NCBI GenBank assembly: GCA_030618495.1
Contig: JAUXDE010000003.1
Location: 1 to 33,682, forward strand
DNA: 33,682 bases
Source: Clostridia bacterium
GTDB lineage: Bacteria > UBA6262 > WVXT01 > JAUXBS01
Reading direction: 5' to 3'
Part shown: positions 6,906-15,200 of the stretch, piece by piece
Layout of the letters: each line of letters opens with the position of its first letter
Position numbering within the stretch: the stretch's first letter is position 1
Program-made: the position numbers and the translations under genes
The notes under the pieces: generated by a model
What the model saw: only the letters and a program-made list of their open reading frames with translations
What the model was told of the DNA's origin: nothing
Database searches by the model: none

Positions 6906-7814
6906 ATGGCGGCACAATTACTTGACGGCAAGGCGCTGGCTGAGAAAATCAAAAAGGATTTAAACAGGGAAATTGAAGAAATGAAGGCAAAGAACATTGT
7001 TCCTTCGTTAACGGCCGTGCAGGTCGGGGAGAACCCGGCATCCGCGATGTATGTAAAAAACCAGAAGAAGAACTGCGAGGGGATGGGGATTGATTATAAA
7101 TTAGAACAACTCGGGGATAATACGACGGAAGAGGAGTTGATTAAGTTTATAGAAAAACTGAACAATGACACTTTGGTCAACGGTATAATACTCCAGATGC
7201 CGCTCCCGGAGCAGATAGATGCTCGCAGGGTGCAGATGCTCATTGCTCCCGGTAAGGACGTCGAGGCAATGAACCCCGCAAACATGGGCATGCTTGTGTA
7301 CGGCAATCCACAGATTGCGCCCTGCACTGCCATGGGCGCCCTGGAGTTATTGAAATCAAGCGGGGTGGAACTGAAGGGCAAGGAAGTTACCATCGTGGGG
7401 CACAGTGAAATTGTAGGCAAACCCCTGGTTTTGCTGCTTCTTGCGTCCCTGACGGAATCCCCGACCCCCACGGTATGTCATATTGCGACAAAGGACCTGG
7501 CATTTCATACGAAGAGGGCGGATATCCTTATCGTTGCCGCAGGTAAAGCAGGGCTGATTAAGGGAGACATGATAAAAGAGGGCGCAATCGTGATAGATAT
7601 AGGGATAAACCGCGTTCCCGCGCTTGATGAAAACGGGAATGCTATCCTGAATGACAAAGGAAAGCCGAAGAAAAAGACCATTGGCGACGTTGTATTTGAT
7701 GAGGCTGTCCAAAAAGCTTCGTATATTTCACCGGTGCCGGGAGGCGTCGGCCCGTTAACGGTTACGATGTTAATGAGGAATACCATAGAAGCGTGTAAAC
7801 TGCAGAATAAGTAA
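6906..7814 (+). CDS. folD: FolD-family methylene-THF dehydrogenase, cyclohydrolase lysine replaced
   Basis: A 302-residue FolD-family enzyme that interconverts methylene-THF and methenyl-THF. Strong AGGAGGT precedes ATG 6906. Folate-site features include YVKNQKKNC (Tyr49), the LQMPLP loop with its Gln, SEIVGKPL for the dinucleotide domain, and GGVGPLTVTMLMRNT near the C-terminus. In well-known FolD/MTHFD1 proteins the motif is YxxxK, with that Lys (human Lys56) essential for cyclohydrolase. Here the equivalent position is Gln53 (CAG at 7062-7064). The usual KDVDG is KDVEA, changing human Asp125 to Glu. There is also an insert of about 15 residues (ENGNAILNDKGKPKKK). I infer a mainly or solely dehydrogenase enzyme paired with the FchA-like protein. 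Confidence 0.93.
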   Translation: MAAQLLDGKALAEKIKKDLNREIEEMKAKNIVPSLTAVQVGENPASAMYVKNQKKNCEGMGIDYKLEQLGDNTTEEELIKFIEKLNNDTLVNGIILQMPLPEQIDARRVQMLIAPGKDVEAMNPANMGMLVYGNPQIAPCTAMGALELLKSSGVELKGKEVTIVGHSEIVGKPLVLLLLASLTESPTPTVCHIATKDLAFHTKRADILIVAAGKAGLIKGDMIKEGAIVIDIGINRVPALDENGNAILNDKGKPKKKTIGDVVFDEAVQKASYISPVPGGVGPLTVTMLMRNTIEACKLQNK

Positions 7815-7833
7815 GAGAAACCTTGAAAACCGG

Positions 7834-7879
7834 AGAAACCGGGACGGAAGGAAGATAACCGTTCCGGTTTTCTTTTTTT
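7834..7879 (+). terminator. Intrinsic terminator of the C1/lipoyl operon
   Basis: A 13-bp stem forms between 7835-7847 and 7859-7871 (two G:T pairs, the rest Watson-Crick), with an 11-base loop. It is followed by a run of seven T at 7873-7879. It sits 20 bases after the folD stop and ahead of a new promoter. Confidence 0.88.
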
Positions 7880-7888
7880 GCAAATGAC

Positions 7889-7917
7889 TTGATTTATAAC
7901 CTAAAATATATTATTAT
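7889..7917 (+). promoter_or_regulatory. Sigma70-type promoter of the hps-transketolase operon
   Basis: TTGATT at 7889-7894, a 17-bp spacer, then TATTAT at 7912-7917. The predicted transcription start (about 7924) is practically on the ATG at 7926, and no Shine-Dalgarno precedes that codon, so the message may be leaderless. Confidence 0.65.
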
Positions 7918-7925
7918 ACTATATA

Positions 7926-9215
7926 ATGAATACTACACTACAAATTGCTCTTGATTTTATTGACCTGCCTCGGGCATTAAAACTCGCGAAGGAAGCGGTT
8001 TCGGGCGGGGCTGACTGGCTTGAGGCGGGAACGCCTTTAATCAAGAGTATTGGCATGAATTCAATAAGGGAAATTAAGAAACGTTTTCCCGGAAAAATAA
8101 TTGTTGCGGACATGAAGATAGCCGATACGGGCAGGACCGAGGTTGAAATCGCAGCCAAGTCAGGCGCTGACATAGTCGTGGTACTTGGTACGGCATCGAT
8201 CGCGACAATAAAGGAATGCGTGGAAGCTGCAGCCAATTACGGGGCGAAGATTATGGTTGACCTTATGGATTTGAAATTAACCGGGAAGAAGGTCGCGGAA
8301 GTTGAAAGGACAGGGGTTGATTATTTATGTGTCCATACCGCAATTGACGAACAGATGAAAGGAAAAACATCATTTAAGAACGTTAAGGACCTGGCTTCAA
8401 TTACAGAGCTTCCCGTTGCGGTGGCAGGCGGGATAAACTCCGAAAACGCTGTTGATGCGGTAAACGCCGGAGCTGATATCGTTATTGTCGGGGGCTCGGT
8501 TACCAAGTCGGCGAACGCCGCTAAGGCCGTAAAAGAAATAAGGACCGCGCTTGCCGGGAAGATTAAAATCAAAACGGAACTCTATAAGAGGGTTAACGAA
8601 AAGGCGGATATACTAAAGATTCTTTCAAAGGTTTCAACTGCAAATATTTCAGATGCGCTTCACAGGCAGAAAGCCCTTGAAGGACTTCGGGCGGTTACGA
8701 AAGGGCTGAAATTGACAGGTCCCGCTTTTACGGTCAGGACTTGTCCGGGGGACTGGGCAAAGCCTGTTGAAGCTATTGACGCGGCTGAAAAAGGGGCGGT
8801 CATAGTAATAGATGCCGGGGGGGCTGGTCCGGCAGTGTGGGGCGAGCTTGCCACGTCAAGCGCGCTGAAGAGAGGGATAGCGGGAGTTGTTATTGACGGC
8901 GCGATAAGAGATGTAGGGGAAATCGCCTCCATGAAGTTCCCTGCGTATGCTAAGTTAATTACACCGGCTGCGGGAGAACCCAGGGGATTCGGTGAAACGG
9001 ATGTCCCTGTCAATGTTTGTGGGGAAAGGGTGTACCCGGGGGACTGGATTGCGGCAGACGCTGACGGGGTGATGGTTATTCCAAAAGCCAAGTTGGCGGA
9101 AACGGTAAACAGGGCAATGGACGTTCTTGAAAAGGAAAACAGGATAAGGAAGGAAATAAATGAAGGAAGCAGCCTTGGGAAGGTAACGGAACTTTTAAAG
9201 TGGGAGAAAAAATAA
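7926..9215 (+). CDS. Bifunctional hexulose-6-phosphate synthase / RraA-like aldolase-fold fusion
   Basis: A 429-residue two-domain protein. Residues 1-210 are a hexulose-6-phosphate synthase (HPS) of the OMP-decarboxylase/KGPDC superfamily: LQIALDFID, ADMKIADTG at 61-69, VHTAIDEQ (His137, Asp141), AVAGGIN and VGGSVTKS. HPS condenses formaldehyde with ribulose 5-phosphate, or runs in reverse to make ribulose 5-phosphate. Residues about 228-425 are RraA-like: SDALHR, GELAT at 306-310, and DGAIRDVGE, where Arg328-Asp329-x2-Glu332 matches the HMG/CHA-aldolase metal and substrate motif. The second domain is therefore probably catalytic and not only an RNase E regulator. Such fusions are known in archaea and annotated as HPS/ribonuclease regulator. 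No phosphohexuloisomerase gene is in the window. Transketolase follows directly. Confidence 0.9.
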   Translation: MNTTLQIALDFIDLPRALKLAKEAVSGGADWLEAGTPLIKSIGMNSIREIKKRFPGKIIVADMKIADTGRTEVEIAAKSGADIVVVLGTASIATIKECVEAAANYGAKIMVDLMDLKLTGKKVAEVERTGVDYLCVHTAIDEQMKGKTSFKNVKDLASITELPVAVAGGINSENAVDAVNAGADIVIVGGSVTKSANAAKAVKEIRTALAGKIKIKTELYKRVNEKADILKILSKVSTANISDALHRQKALEGLRAVTKGLKLTGPAFTVRTCPGDWAKPVEAIDAAEKGAVIVIDAGGAGPAVWGELATSSALKRGIAGVVIDGAIRDVGEIASMKFPAYAKLITPAAGEPRGFGETDVPVNVCGERVYPGDWIAADADGVMVIPKAKLAETVNRAMDVLEKENRIRKEINEGSSLGKVTELLKWEKK

Positions 9216-9216
9216 G

Positions 9217-10041
9217 ATGAACGAGAATTTAATAAAAAAGCTTGAATCAAAAGCAAAACAAATAAGGATTGATATCATCAAAATGCTCGGGGAAGCGGGG
9301 TCGGGACACCCGGGAGGGGCGCTTTCCTCCGCGGATATTTTTGCGGCGTTGTATTTCTCGGTTATGAGGCATGACCCGAAAAAACCCGATTGGAAGGAAA
9401 GGGACATGTTCATCCTTTCAAAGGGGCACGTTTGCCCGGGGCTTTATGCGGCGCTGGCGGGGTCCGGGTACTTCCCGGAAGATGAAATTATGACCCTCAG
9501 AAAACTGGGGAGCAGGCTTGACGGCCACCCGTCAAAAACAAAGGGACTGCCGGGTATTGAGATTTCAAGCGGTTCGCTGGGGATGGGGTTATCGGTTGCT
9601 AACGGCGTTGCCCTGGGATTCAAACTGAACAAGTCTTCCCAAAGGGCTTACTGCCTGATGGGTGACGGAGAACTACAGGAAGGCCAGATATGGGAAGCGG
9701 CAATGACATCGGCGCACTACAAACTGGATAATGTCTGCGGGATAGTGGATGAGAACGGGCTTCAGATTGACGGGAAGGTTGAAGAACAAATGGGGCTGGG
9801 TGATTTGAGCGGGAAATGGAAAACTTTTGGCTGGAATGTAATTCAGATAGACGGGCATAACATGAATGAGATATTAGAGGCATTTAACAGGGCGGCTGAA
9901 GTGAAGGGAAAGCCAACGGTGATTATTGCCCGTACAGTCAAGGGGAAGGGTGTATCGTTCATGGAAAACCAGGCTGGTTGGCATGGCAAGGCTCCTGATA
10001 AGGAGCAGACAGCCCAGGCAATAAAAGAGTTGGAGAGTTAA
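9217..10041 (+). CDS. tktN: Transketolase, N-terminal (TPP-binding) subunit
   Basis: A 274-residue protein equal to the N-terminal third of transketolase. His31 in GSGHPGG and His71 in SKGHVCPGLYAAL are active-site histidines. The thiamine-diphosphate/metal signature is GDGELQEGQIWEA (from residue 149) through the later DENGLQIDG. Transketolase moves two-carbon units between pentose, triose, tetrose and hexose phosphates in the non-oxidative pentose phosphate pathway. The split form (two genes, about 270 and 310 residues) is common in archaea and many anaerobes. The ATG starts one base after the upstream stop, and the stop abuts the C-terminal subunit gene, so all three are cotranscribed. The pyrimidine-binding half is supplied by the next gene. 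Confidence 0.96.
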   Translation: MNENLIKKLESKAKQIRIDIIKMLGEAGSGHPGGALSSADIFAALYFSVMRHDPKKPDWKERDMFILSKGHVCPGLYAALAGSGYFPEDEIMTLRKLGSRLDGHPSKTKGLPGIEISSGSLGMGLSVANGVALGFKLNKSSQRAYCLMGDGELQEGQIWEAAMTSAHYKLDNVCGIVDENGLQIDGKVEEQMGLGDLSGKWKTFGWNVIQIDGHNMNEILEAFNRAAEVKGKPTVIIARTVKGKGVSFMENQAGWHGKAPDKEQTAQAIKELES

Positions 10042-10977
10042 ATGGAAAAAAAAGCTACAAGGGATGGATACGGCGAAGGACTGGTTGAATTAGGGGAAAG
10101 GAATCCGGACGTGGTCGTGCTCTGCGCTGACCTTGCGGGTTCCACGAAGGCGTCGATGTTTGCAAAAAAGTTTCCTGAGAGGTATTTCAGCATGGGGGTT
10201 GCGGAATCCGATATGATAAGTACGGCAGCGGGGTTTGCACTGGCGGGAAAGATTCCATTTGCGTCATCTTTCAGTGTTTTTGCGATAGGTAGAACGTGGG
10301 ACCAGATACGCGTGAATGCAAGTTACAGTAATTTGAATGTAAAAATAGGAGGGTCGCATAGCGGCATATCCGTTGGTCCGGACGGCCCGACGCATCAGGC
10401 TCTTGAAGACATAGCGCTGGCAAGAGTGCTTCCCAATATGAAAGTTATAATTCCCTGCGATGCCAACCAGACAAGAAAAGCAACGATAGCGTCTGCCCGG
10501 ATACCCGGACCCGTATATATGCGTTTCGGAAGGGCGGCTGTTCCGAGTATTACGGGGAAGGATACGCCTTTTAACTTTGGCAAGGCTGAGTTTCTTAGCG
10601 AAGGCAGCGATGTAACAATCATAGCTTGCGGGCTTATGGTTTATGAATCCTTAATGGCGGGGAAGATGCTTGAGAAAAAGGGTATAAGCGCAAGAATTAT
10701 CAATATGCATACATTGAAACCCCTGGATGAGGATGCAATTGTAAATGCAGCTAAGAATACGGGAGCCGTTGTAACCGCTGAAGAGCATCAGGTGTTCGGA
10801 GGGCTCGGCAGCGCCGTTAGCGAGGTGATTGTGAAAAAATATCCGGTACCCATGGAGATGGTGGGTATGGAGGACTGCTACGGTGGATCCGGCGGGGCGG
10901 AGGAACTCCTGGAGAAATACAAATTAAAGGATAAGGACATTGCGGAGGCAGCTGAAAAGGCTATTAAGAGAAAATAA
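10042..10977 (+). CDS. tktC: Transketolase, C-terminal subunit
   Basis: A 311-residue protein with the pyrimidine-binding and C-terminal domains of transketolase. The catalytic glutamate is Glu55 in FSMGVAESDM, the family position that activates thiamine diphosphate. GISVGPDGPTHQALEDIA and later VVTAEEHQVFGGLGSAV are also conserved. It starts with zero gap after the N-terminal subunit, as expected for a heteromeric enzyme with matched stoichiometry. Next to the HPS domain, it points to interconversion of hexose and pentose phosphates. A 1-deoxyxylulose-5-phosphate synthase would be larger and fused, so transketolase is the better call. Confidence 0.95.
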   Translation: MEKKATRDGYGEGLVELGERNPDVVVLCADLAGSTKASMFAKKFPERYFSMGVAESDMISTAAGFALAGKIPFASSFSVFAIGRTWDQIRVNASYSNLNVKIGGSHSGISVGPDGPTHQALEDIALARVLPNMKVIIPCDANQTRKATIASARIPGPVYMRFGRAAVPSITGKDTPFNFGKAEFLSEGSDVTIIACGLMVYESLMAGKMLEKKGISARIINMHTLKPLDEDAIVNAAKNTGAVVTAEEHQVFGGLGSAVSEVIVKKYPVPMEMVGMEDCYGGSGGAEELLEKYKLKDKDIAEAAEKAIKRK

Positions 10978-11005
10978 TGCGGATGGCCGCGAAGGAGTTT
11001 TATTT

Positions 11006-12220
11006 ATGATTAAGAAAAACTTTCCTGTTCTGGTGATTTTAATATTTTGTCTTGTTTCTGTCTCGTGTGTCCCTGAAGCTGTAGTAAAGAAGAAAAATCC
11101 TATAATACAGAAATTAAAAACAAGGGCGCAGCTGCCAAATGAAATACCTTATAAAGTTAAATTTATAAGGACGATAGGCAAGGTGGGGACAGGAGTGGGG
11201 GAATTTTTTCAGCCAACGGCGGTTGACGTAGATTATGACAACAACGTTTACGTGCTGGACAGCGGGACAGAGAGGGTTCAAATATTTGATAAGGACGGGA
11301 AGCTTATCCATGAATTTGATATATCAAATGAAAACAAGCAGCAAAAGGCGGAACTGACGGATATTGTTGTTGACAAGAGTTACAGGGTATTCGTATCCGA
11401 CAGGCAGAACAATAATGTCGCGGTGTATGAAATAGTCGGGAAAATGAGTAAGGAGTCGGGAATGAGGGCCGTTAACTATTCAGGTGACCTTGAAAGCAAG
11501 GGTGGAGAGAAAACGCTGGAGGAAGTCGATACCGGGACTTTGTTTACCTTTGCCTCGGGTAACCCAAGCGGATTTTACGAGTTGAAAGAGAAGGGGTTTG
11601 ACAGTATAACCTTTGAGGAAGTTAATGACTTTACCAGGGTGGAAAGACCGCTTACCCAATGCGCTACAATACAGGTATATGTTAAGGTGAGGTTTGACCA
11701 TCCCATGGGATTGGCTACAGACAGAATCGGTAATATATTCGTGGTAGACAGTTACAGTGATTCCATAAAGAAGTTCAATTATTTTAATGAGTATGAGTTT
11801 TCATTTGGAACTTTCGGACGGGGCGTTAATCAGTTCAGTAATCCCTGTAGCGTAGCCGTGGATTATGAGCAGAATATCTATGTCGCGGATACCGGCAACA
11901 ACAGGATACAGGTGTTTGATTTTAACGGCAACCAAATTGCCGAATGGGGCGGGAAGGGCACTGGTGACGGAGAGTTCAACAAGCCCGTGTCCATTGACCT
12001 TGATAAGTTCGGCAATGCGTATGTTGCGGATATAGAAAACAATCGAATTCAGGTGTTTGATATAAACGGGCAGTTTCTGTTTGATTTCAGGGGGAAGTAT
12101 ACGGATACAGAGGAAGGGTTTCAGCCCTTGTCTTTTGCTATAAGCGATGAAAACGAAATGTACGTCCTGGATTCCCTTAATAATGTTTTATCGATGTTTG
12201 AAATAATATATAAGGAATAA
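11006..12220 (+). CDS. NHL-repeat beta-propeller lipoprotein
   Basis: A 404-residue secreted protein. A hydrophobic N-terminus ends in a lipobox-like SVSC (Cys21), so it is probably lipid-anchored. The rest is a beta-propeller of NHL repeats. Recognisable blades include FQPTAVDVDYDNNVYVLDSG, MGLATDRIGNIFVVDSY, SNPCSVAVDYEQNIYVADTG and KPVSIDLDKFGNAYVADIE, giving roughly six blades. NHL propellers bind proteins, polysaccharide or RNA; surface-exposed lipoprotein forms are common in candidate phyla, with no known role. AAGGAG at about 10992-10997 supports ATG 11006, although the frame is open further upstream into tktC. It is 22 bases ahead of the giant outer-membrane protein, so a shared envelope function is plausible. 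Confidence 0.88.
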   Translation: MIKKNFPVLVILIFCLVSVSCVPEAVVKKKNPIIQKLKTRAQLPNEIPYKVKFIRTIGKVGTGVGEFFQPTAVDVDYDNNVYVLDSGTERVQIFDKDGKLIHEFDISNENKQQKAELTDIVVDKSYRVFVSDRQNNNVAVYEIVGKMSKESGMRAVNYSGDLESKGGEKTLEEVDTGTLFTFASGNPSGFYELKEKGFDSITFEEVNDFTRVERPLTQCATIQVYVKVRFDHPMGLATDRIGNIFVVDSYSDSIKKFNYFNEYEFSFGTFGRGVNQFSNPCSVAVDYEQNIYVADTGNNRIQVFDFNGNQIAEWGGKGTGDGEFNKPVSIDLDKFGNAYVADIENNRIQVFDINGQFLFDFRGKYTDTEEGFQPLSFAISDENEMYVLDSLNNVLSMFEIIYKE

Positions 12221-12242
12221 ACTGCCAAGTCCATGGTAAATA

Positions 12243-15200
12243 GTGAACTGTTTAAAATGCATTCTAATTATTTTCTTGTTAGCGGCAAAAAGCGCTGCTT
12301 ATTCCAGTGAAAATGACGGTAAAACTGGAAATGAAGTAGTAGTATCAACAGCAATCGGAAAACTTACTCCTCATACATCAAATCAGTACGAAATTGAACC
12401 TTCCACCGGAACAGATTTACTTCAAATTCCCCCAGGACAGGCAGGACAGGTTCCCGTCCTAATGCCGGACACGACAGGCATGTATAAGGTTGAAACTTCC
12501 ACTGAGGCCCTTCGACTTAGCTCAGGATCTACGACTCATAGCTTACTACCCGGCGCGACGGCACAGTATAATGTTGAAGCTTCCACCGGCGTCACTCAAA
12601 GTCTACCGGAACAGGTTCCCGGGTTAGCTTTTGGCACAACGGAACAGTTCAGGGATATTCCGTACAGGGTGTTGCTGTCAACCCAGGCAATGGATTCCGT
12701 GCCGGAAGGTATTCTCTCGTTTTATTTTGAGAGAAATGAATCCCTGGTTAAAGGGGGGGGGGAGGAAAAAACCCACATACTTCCCGATAAGTACATATTG
12801 CCGGGAAGTGTTGAGTTCAATGACCCGCAAACCGGAGAGGAAATGGATGTTGATTGCATAATTGATTATTCGATGGGTATATTAAATTTCAAGGAACTCC
12901 TGCCTGAAACGACTTCATTTAAGGTGATTTATGCATGTTTTCCCTTTAAAGCATTCACGGAATTCATTGCGATTGATTCCCGGTTCATGACGGCAGATAC
13001 GAAGAAGCTGGTGCCTGGACTGGGAAGGGACCTTTCATTAAGGATATTGAAAAAGGAATATGTGCTGAAGGGTGACGGGGGGAAGGGGCCGTACGTTCTC
13101 GAAAATAAATTAATAATCCCCGAAGAGGAAACCGTATGGACAAGAAAAAGAATCAGAAACCGCGATATGGACTATTACATGGATTATTACAGGGGGGAAG
13201 TTAATTTTGAGGAGCCAATTGCTGATACCGACACCTTTAAGGTGATATATAAGTATTTGCCGTTTAATATTATTACTAAGGGGAAGTGGAAGTTCTTTGT
13301 CGACATAGCCATAGATAGTCTTATTGAAGAGGCCTTGCCGGAAGAAAAGGAATCTTATAACCTTTATGAGAAGGAAGAAATCTTTATGGGGACGGATAAG
13401 ACAGGCCCATATTTAACGGGCGAAAAACATGTAATTCCCGGGACGGAAGTTATAATAATGGAAGGCAGGGAGTTGAATAAGGATGTTGATTACACGATAG
13501 ATTATCTCAGCGGTAGATTGTTTTTTGAGGAGCCGGTTTCCGCAAAAACCGCTTTCAAAATGTCTTACAGGTATTTCCCCTTTGATATTTCCGATTCTTA
13601 CGGAAGAAAAAAACAATTTAGTGAAGGTGGGCAGTCCATAATAAAAACGGATTCTTTCATGAAAAAGCAGAAAAAGAAGGATTATCGGCTTACGGTGGGG
13701 GGTGCGCAGACATTTGAAATGAAGTTCCAGCCAGGTGGCACTACCGTAATGAACCAGTCTCTCAGGCTGGACATATCCGGCAATGTGACGGAAGACGTTA
13801 GGGTGAAAATGCTGTTATCCAACCAGAGCATGCCTATACAACCCGAAGGCAACACGGCGGTTATTGAAGAAATGGACAAGATATACATTGAAGTAGGGTA
13901 TAAGGAATCAATGTTGACGCTTGGTGATTACAGTGTTGCGTTTTCCGGGGGAGAGTTCAATAATTACACTAAAAAATTAGAAGGCATAAAGGGTGATATA
14001 GTGCTTGAACCCGTTGACATTACTTTATTTACCGCCAATACAGGCGGCGGATATACCACGGTGGAAATAAAGAATGTAACGGATTCACAGGGTCCTTATG
14101 AAATTGTTAAAAATCGTATCATAATGGCAGGTACGGAAACTGTCTGGGTGGATGACCGGAGTTCGGGCAAGGGGCTTCAGAAGATGGTCAGGGGAAAGGA
14201 AAATGACTATACCATAGATTATAATGCTGCTACCATTACATTTTCCCAGATAAACAGGCCGATTACATCCAATATGATAATAGTGGTGGATTTTGAATAC
14301 CGGGATGCGTATTATACCCGCTCGACAATCGGAGCGCGCGCGAAATCAAAGAACCTGTTAGACGGAAAAATGAAACTTGGTATTACGCTCCTGCAGGAGA
14401 AGGATGATGAGTATTCGAATGAAGAGCTTTATGACAAGGAAGCAGGCAAGCCGAAGGATGCCTGGGTCGCTATTTCAACAAACACTATAGATGAACTGAG
14501 GAGCACGAGTTTACCGCCGCCGCCGATAAGACACTCAATACTGTCATTGGACAGCAGCCTAAAGCTGGGAATGTTTTCGTTGACAGGAGAGCTTGCCGGT
14601 TCCAGCAAGGACAATAATATACTCTATAACATGCCTGGAAAAACCGATTATGAAAGGTTTTCAAGCGGGCTTGCCGGTAAGTTGAATTTTAGTTCAAGTT
14701 TTAATGATATGAAAATAGGAAAAATTACGCTCGGTAACCTGGACTGGAGGGGAAATTTAAGGTATGAAGGCACAGAATTTATTTCATTGGGAAAGAGTAA
14801 GCCGGTAAAATTTACGGATAAATGGGACCTGGCGGCAAGTCCGGCAACGGGCAAGCCTGCAAGGTTGAACGCCGGAACCGAAGTGACGTACAAGCCGTTT
14901 TCGTTTCTTTCGTTCACGCCAAACATTGGCGTAATGAAAGAATACTACGTGTATACCGATACAACGACTTATACATCCCTTAAGGATAAAACGAATACAA
15001 ATATTTCCGGGGGTTTCAGAAATATCAAATTATCCGTAAACAAAATGAATAAAATACCCGGGTCGCTGAATGTTACAGGTTACTATGATGCTCTTCTTAA
15101 GAAAACAACATATTATAGAAATGCGGGTACCAATAATGGGTCGGGCAGGGAAAAATGGCAGTATGAAGTCAAATACAATTTATGGAAATTAACCCCGAGA

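Noticed and set aside
9217-10977. The two transketolase frames as a broken single gene
   Set aside because: The split falls at the known domain boundary, the second half has a proper ATG, and split transketolases are common, so both are intact subunits.
12631-12861. A 76-residue open frame inside the giant surface-protein gene, on the same strand
   Set aside because: It lies wholly within a longer gene with clear repeats and a signal peptide, has no ribosome binding site, and encodes a Cys/Arg-rich sequence with no domain. It is a shadow frame.
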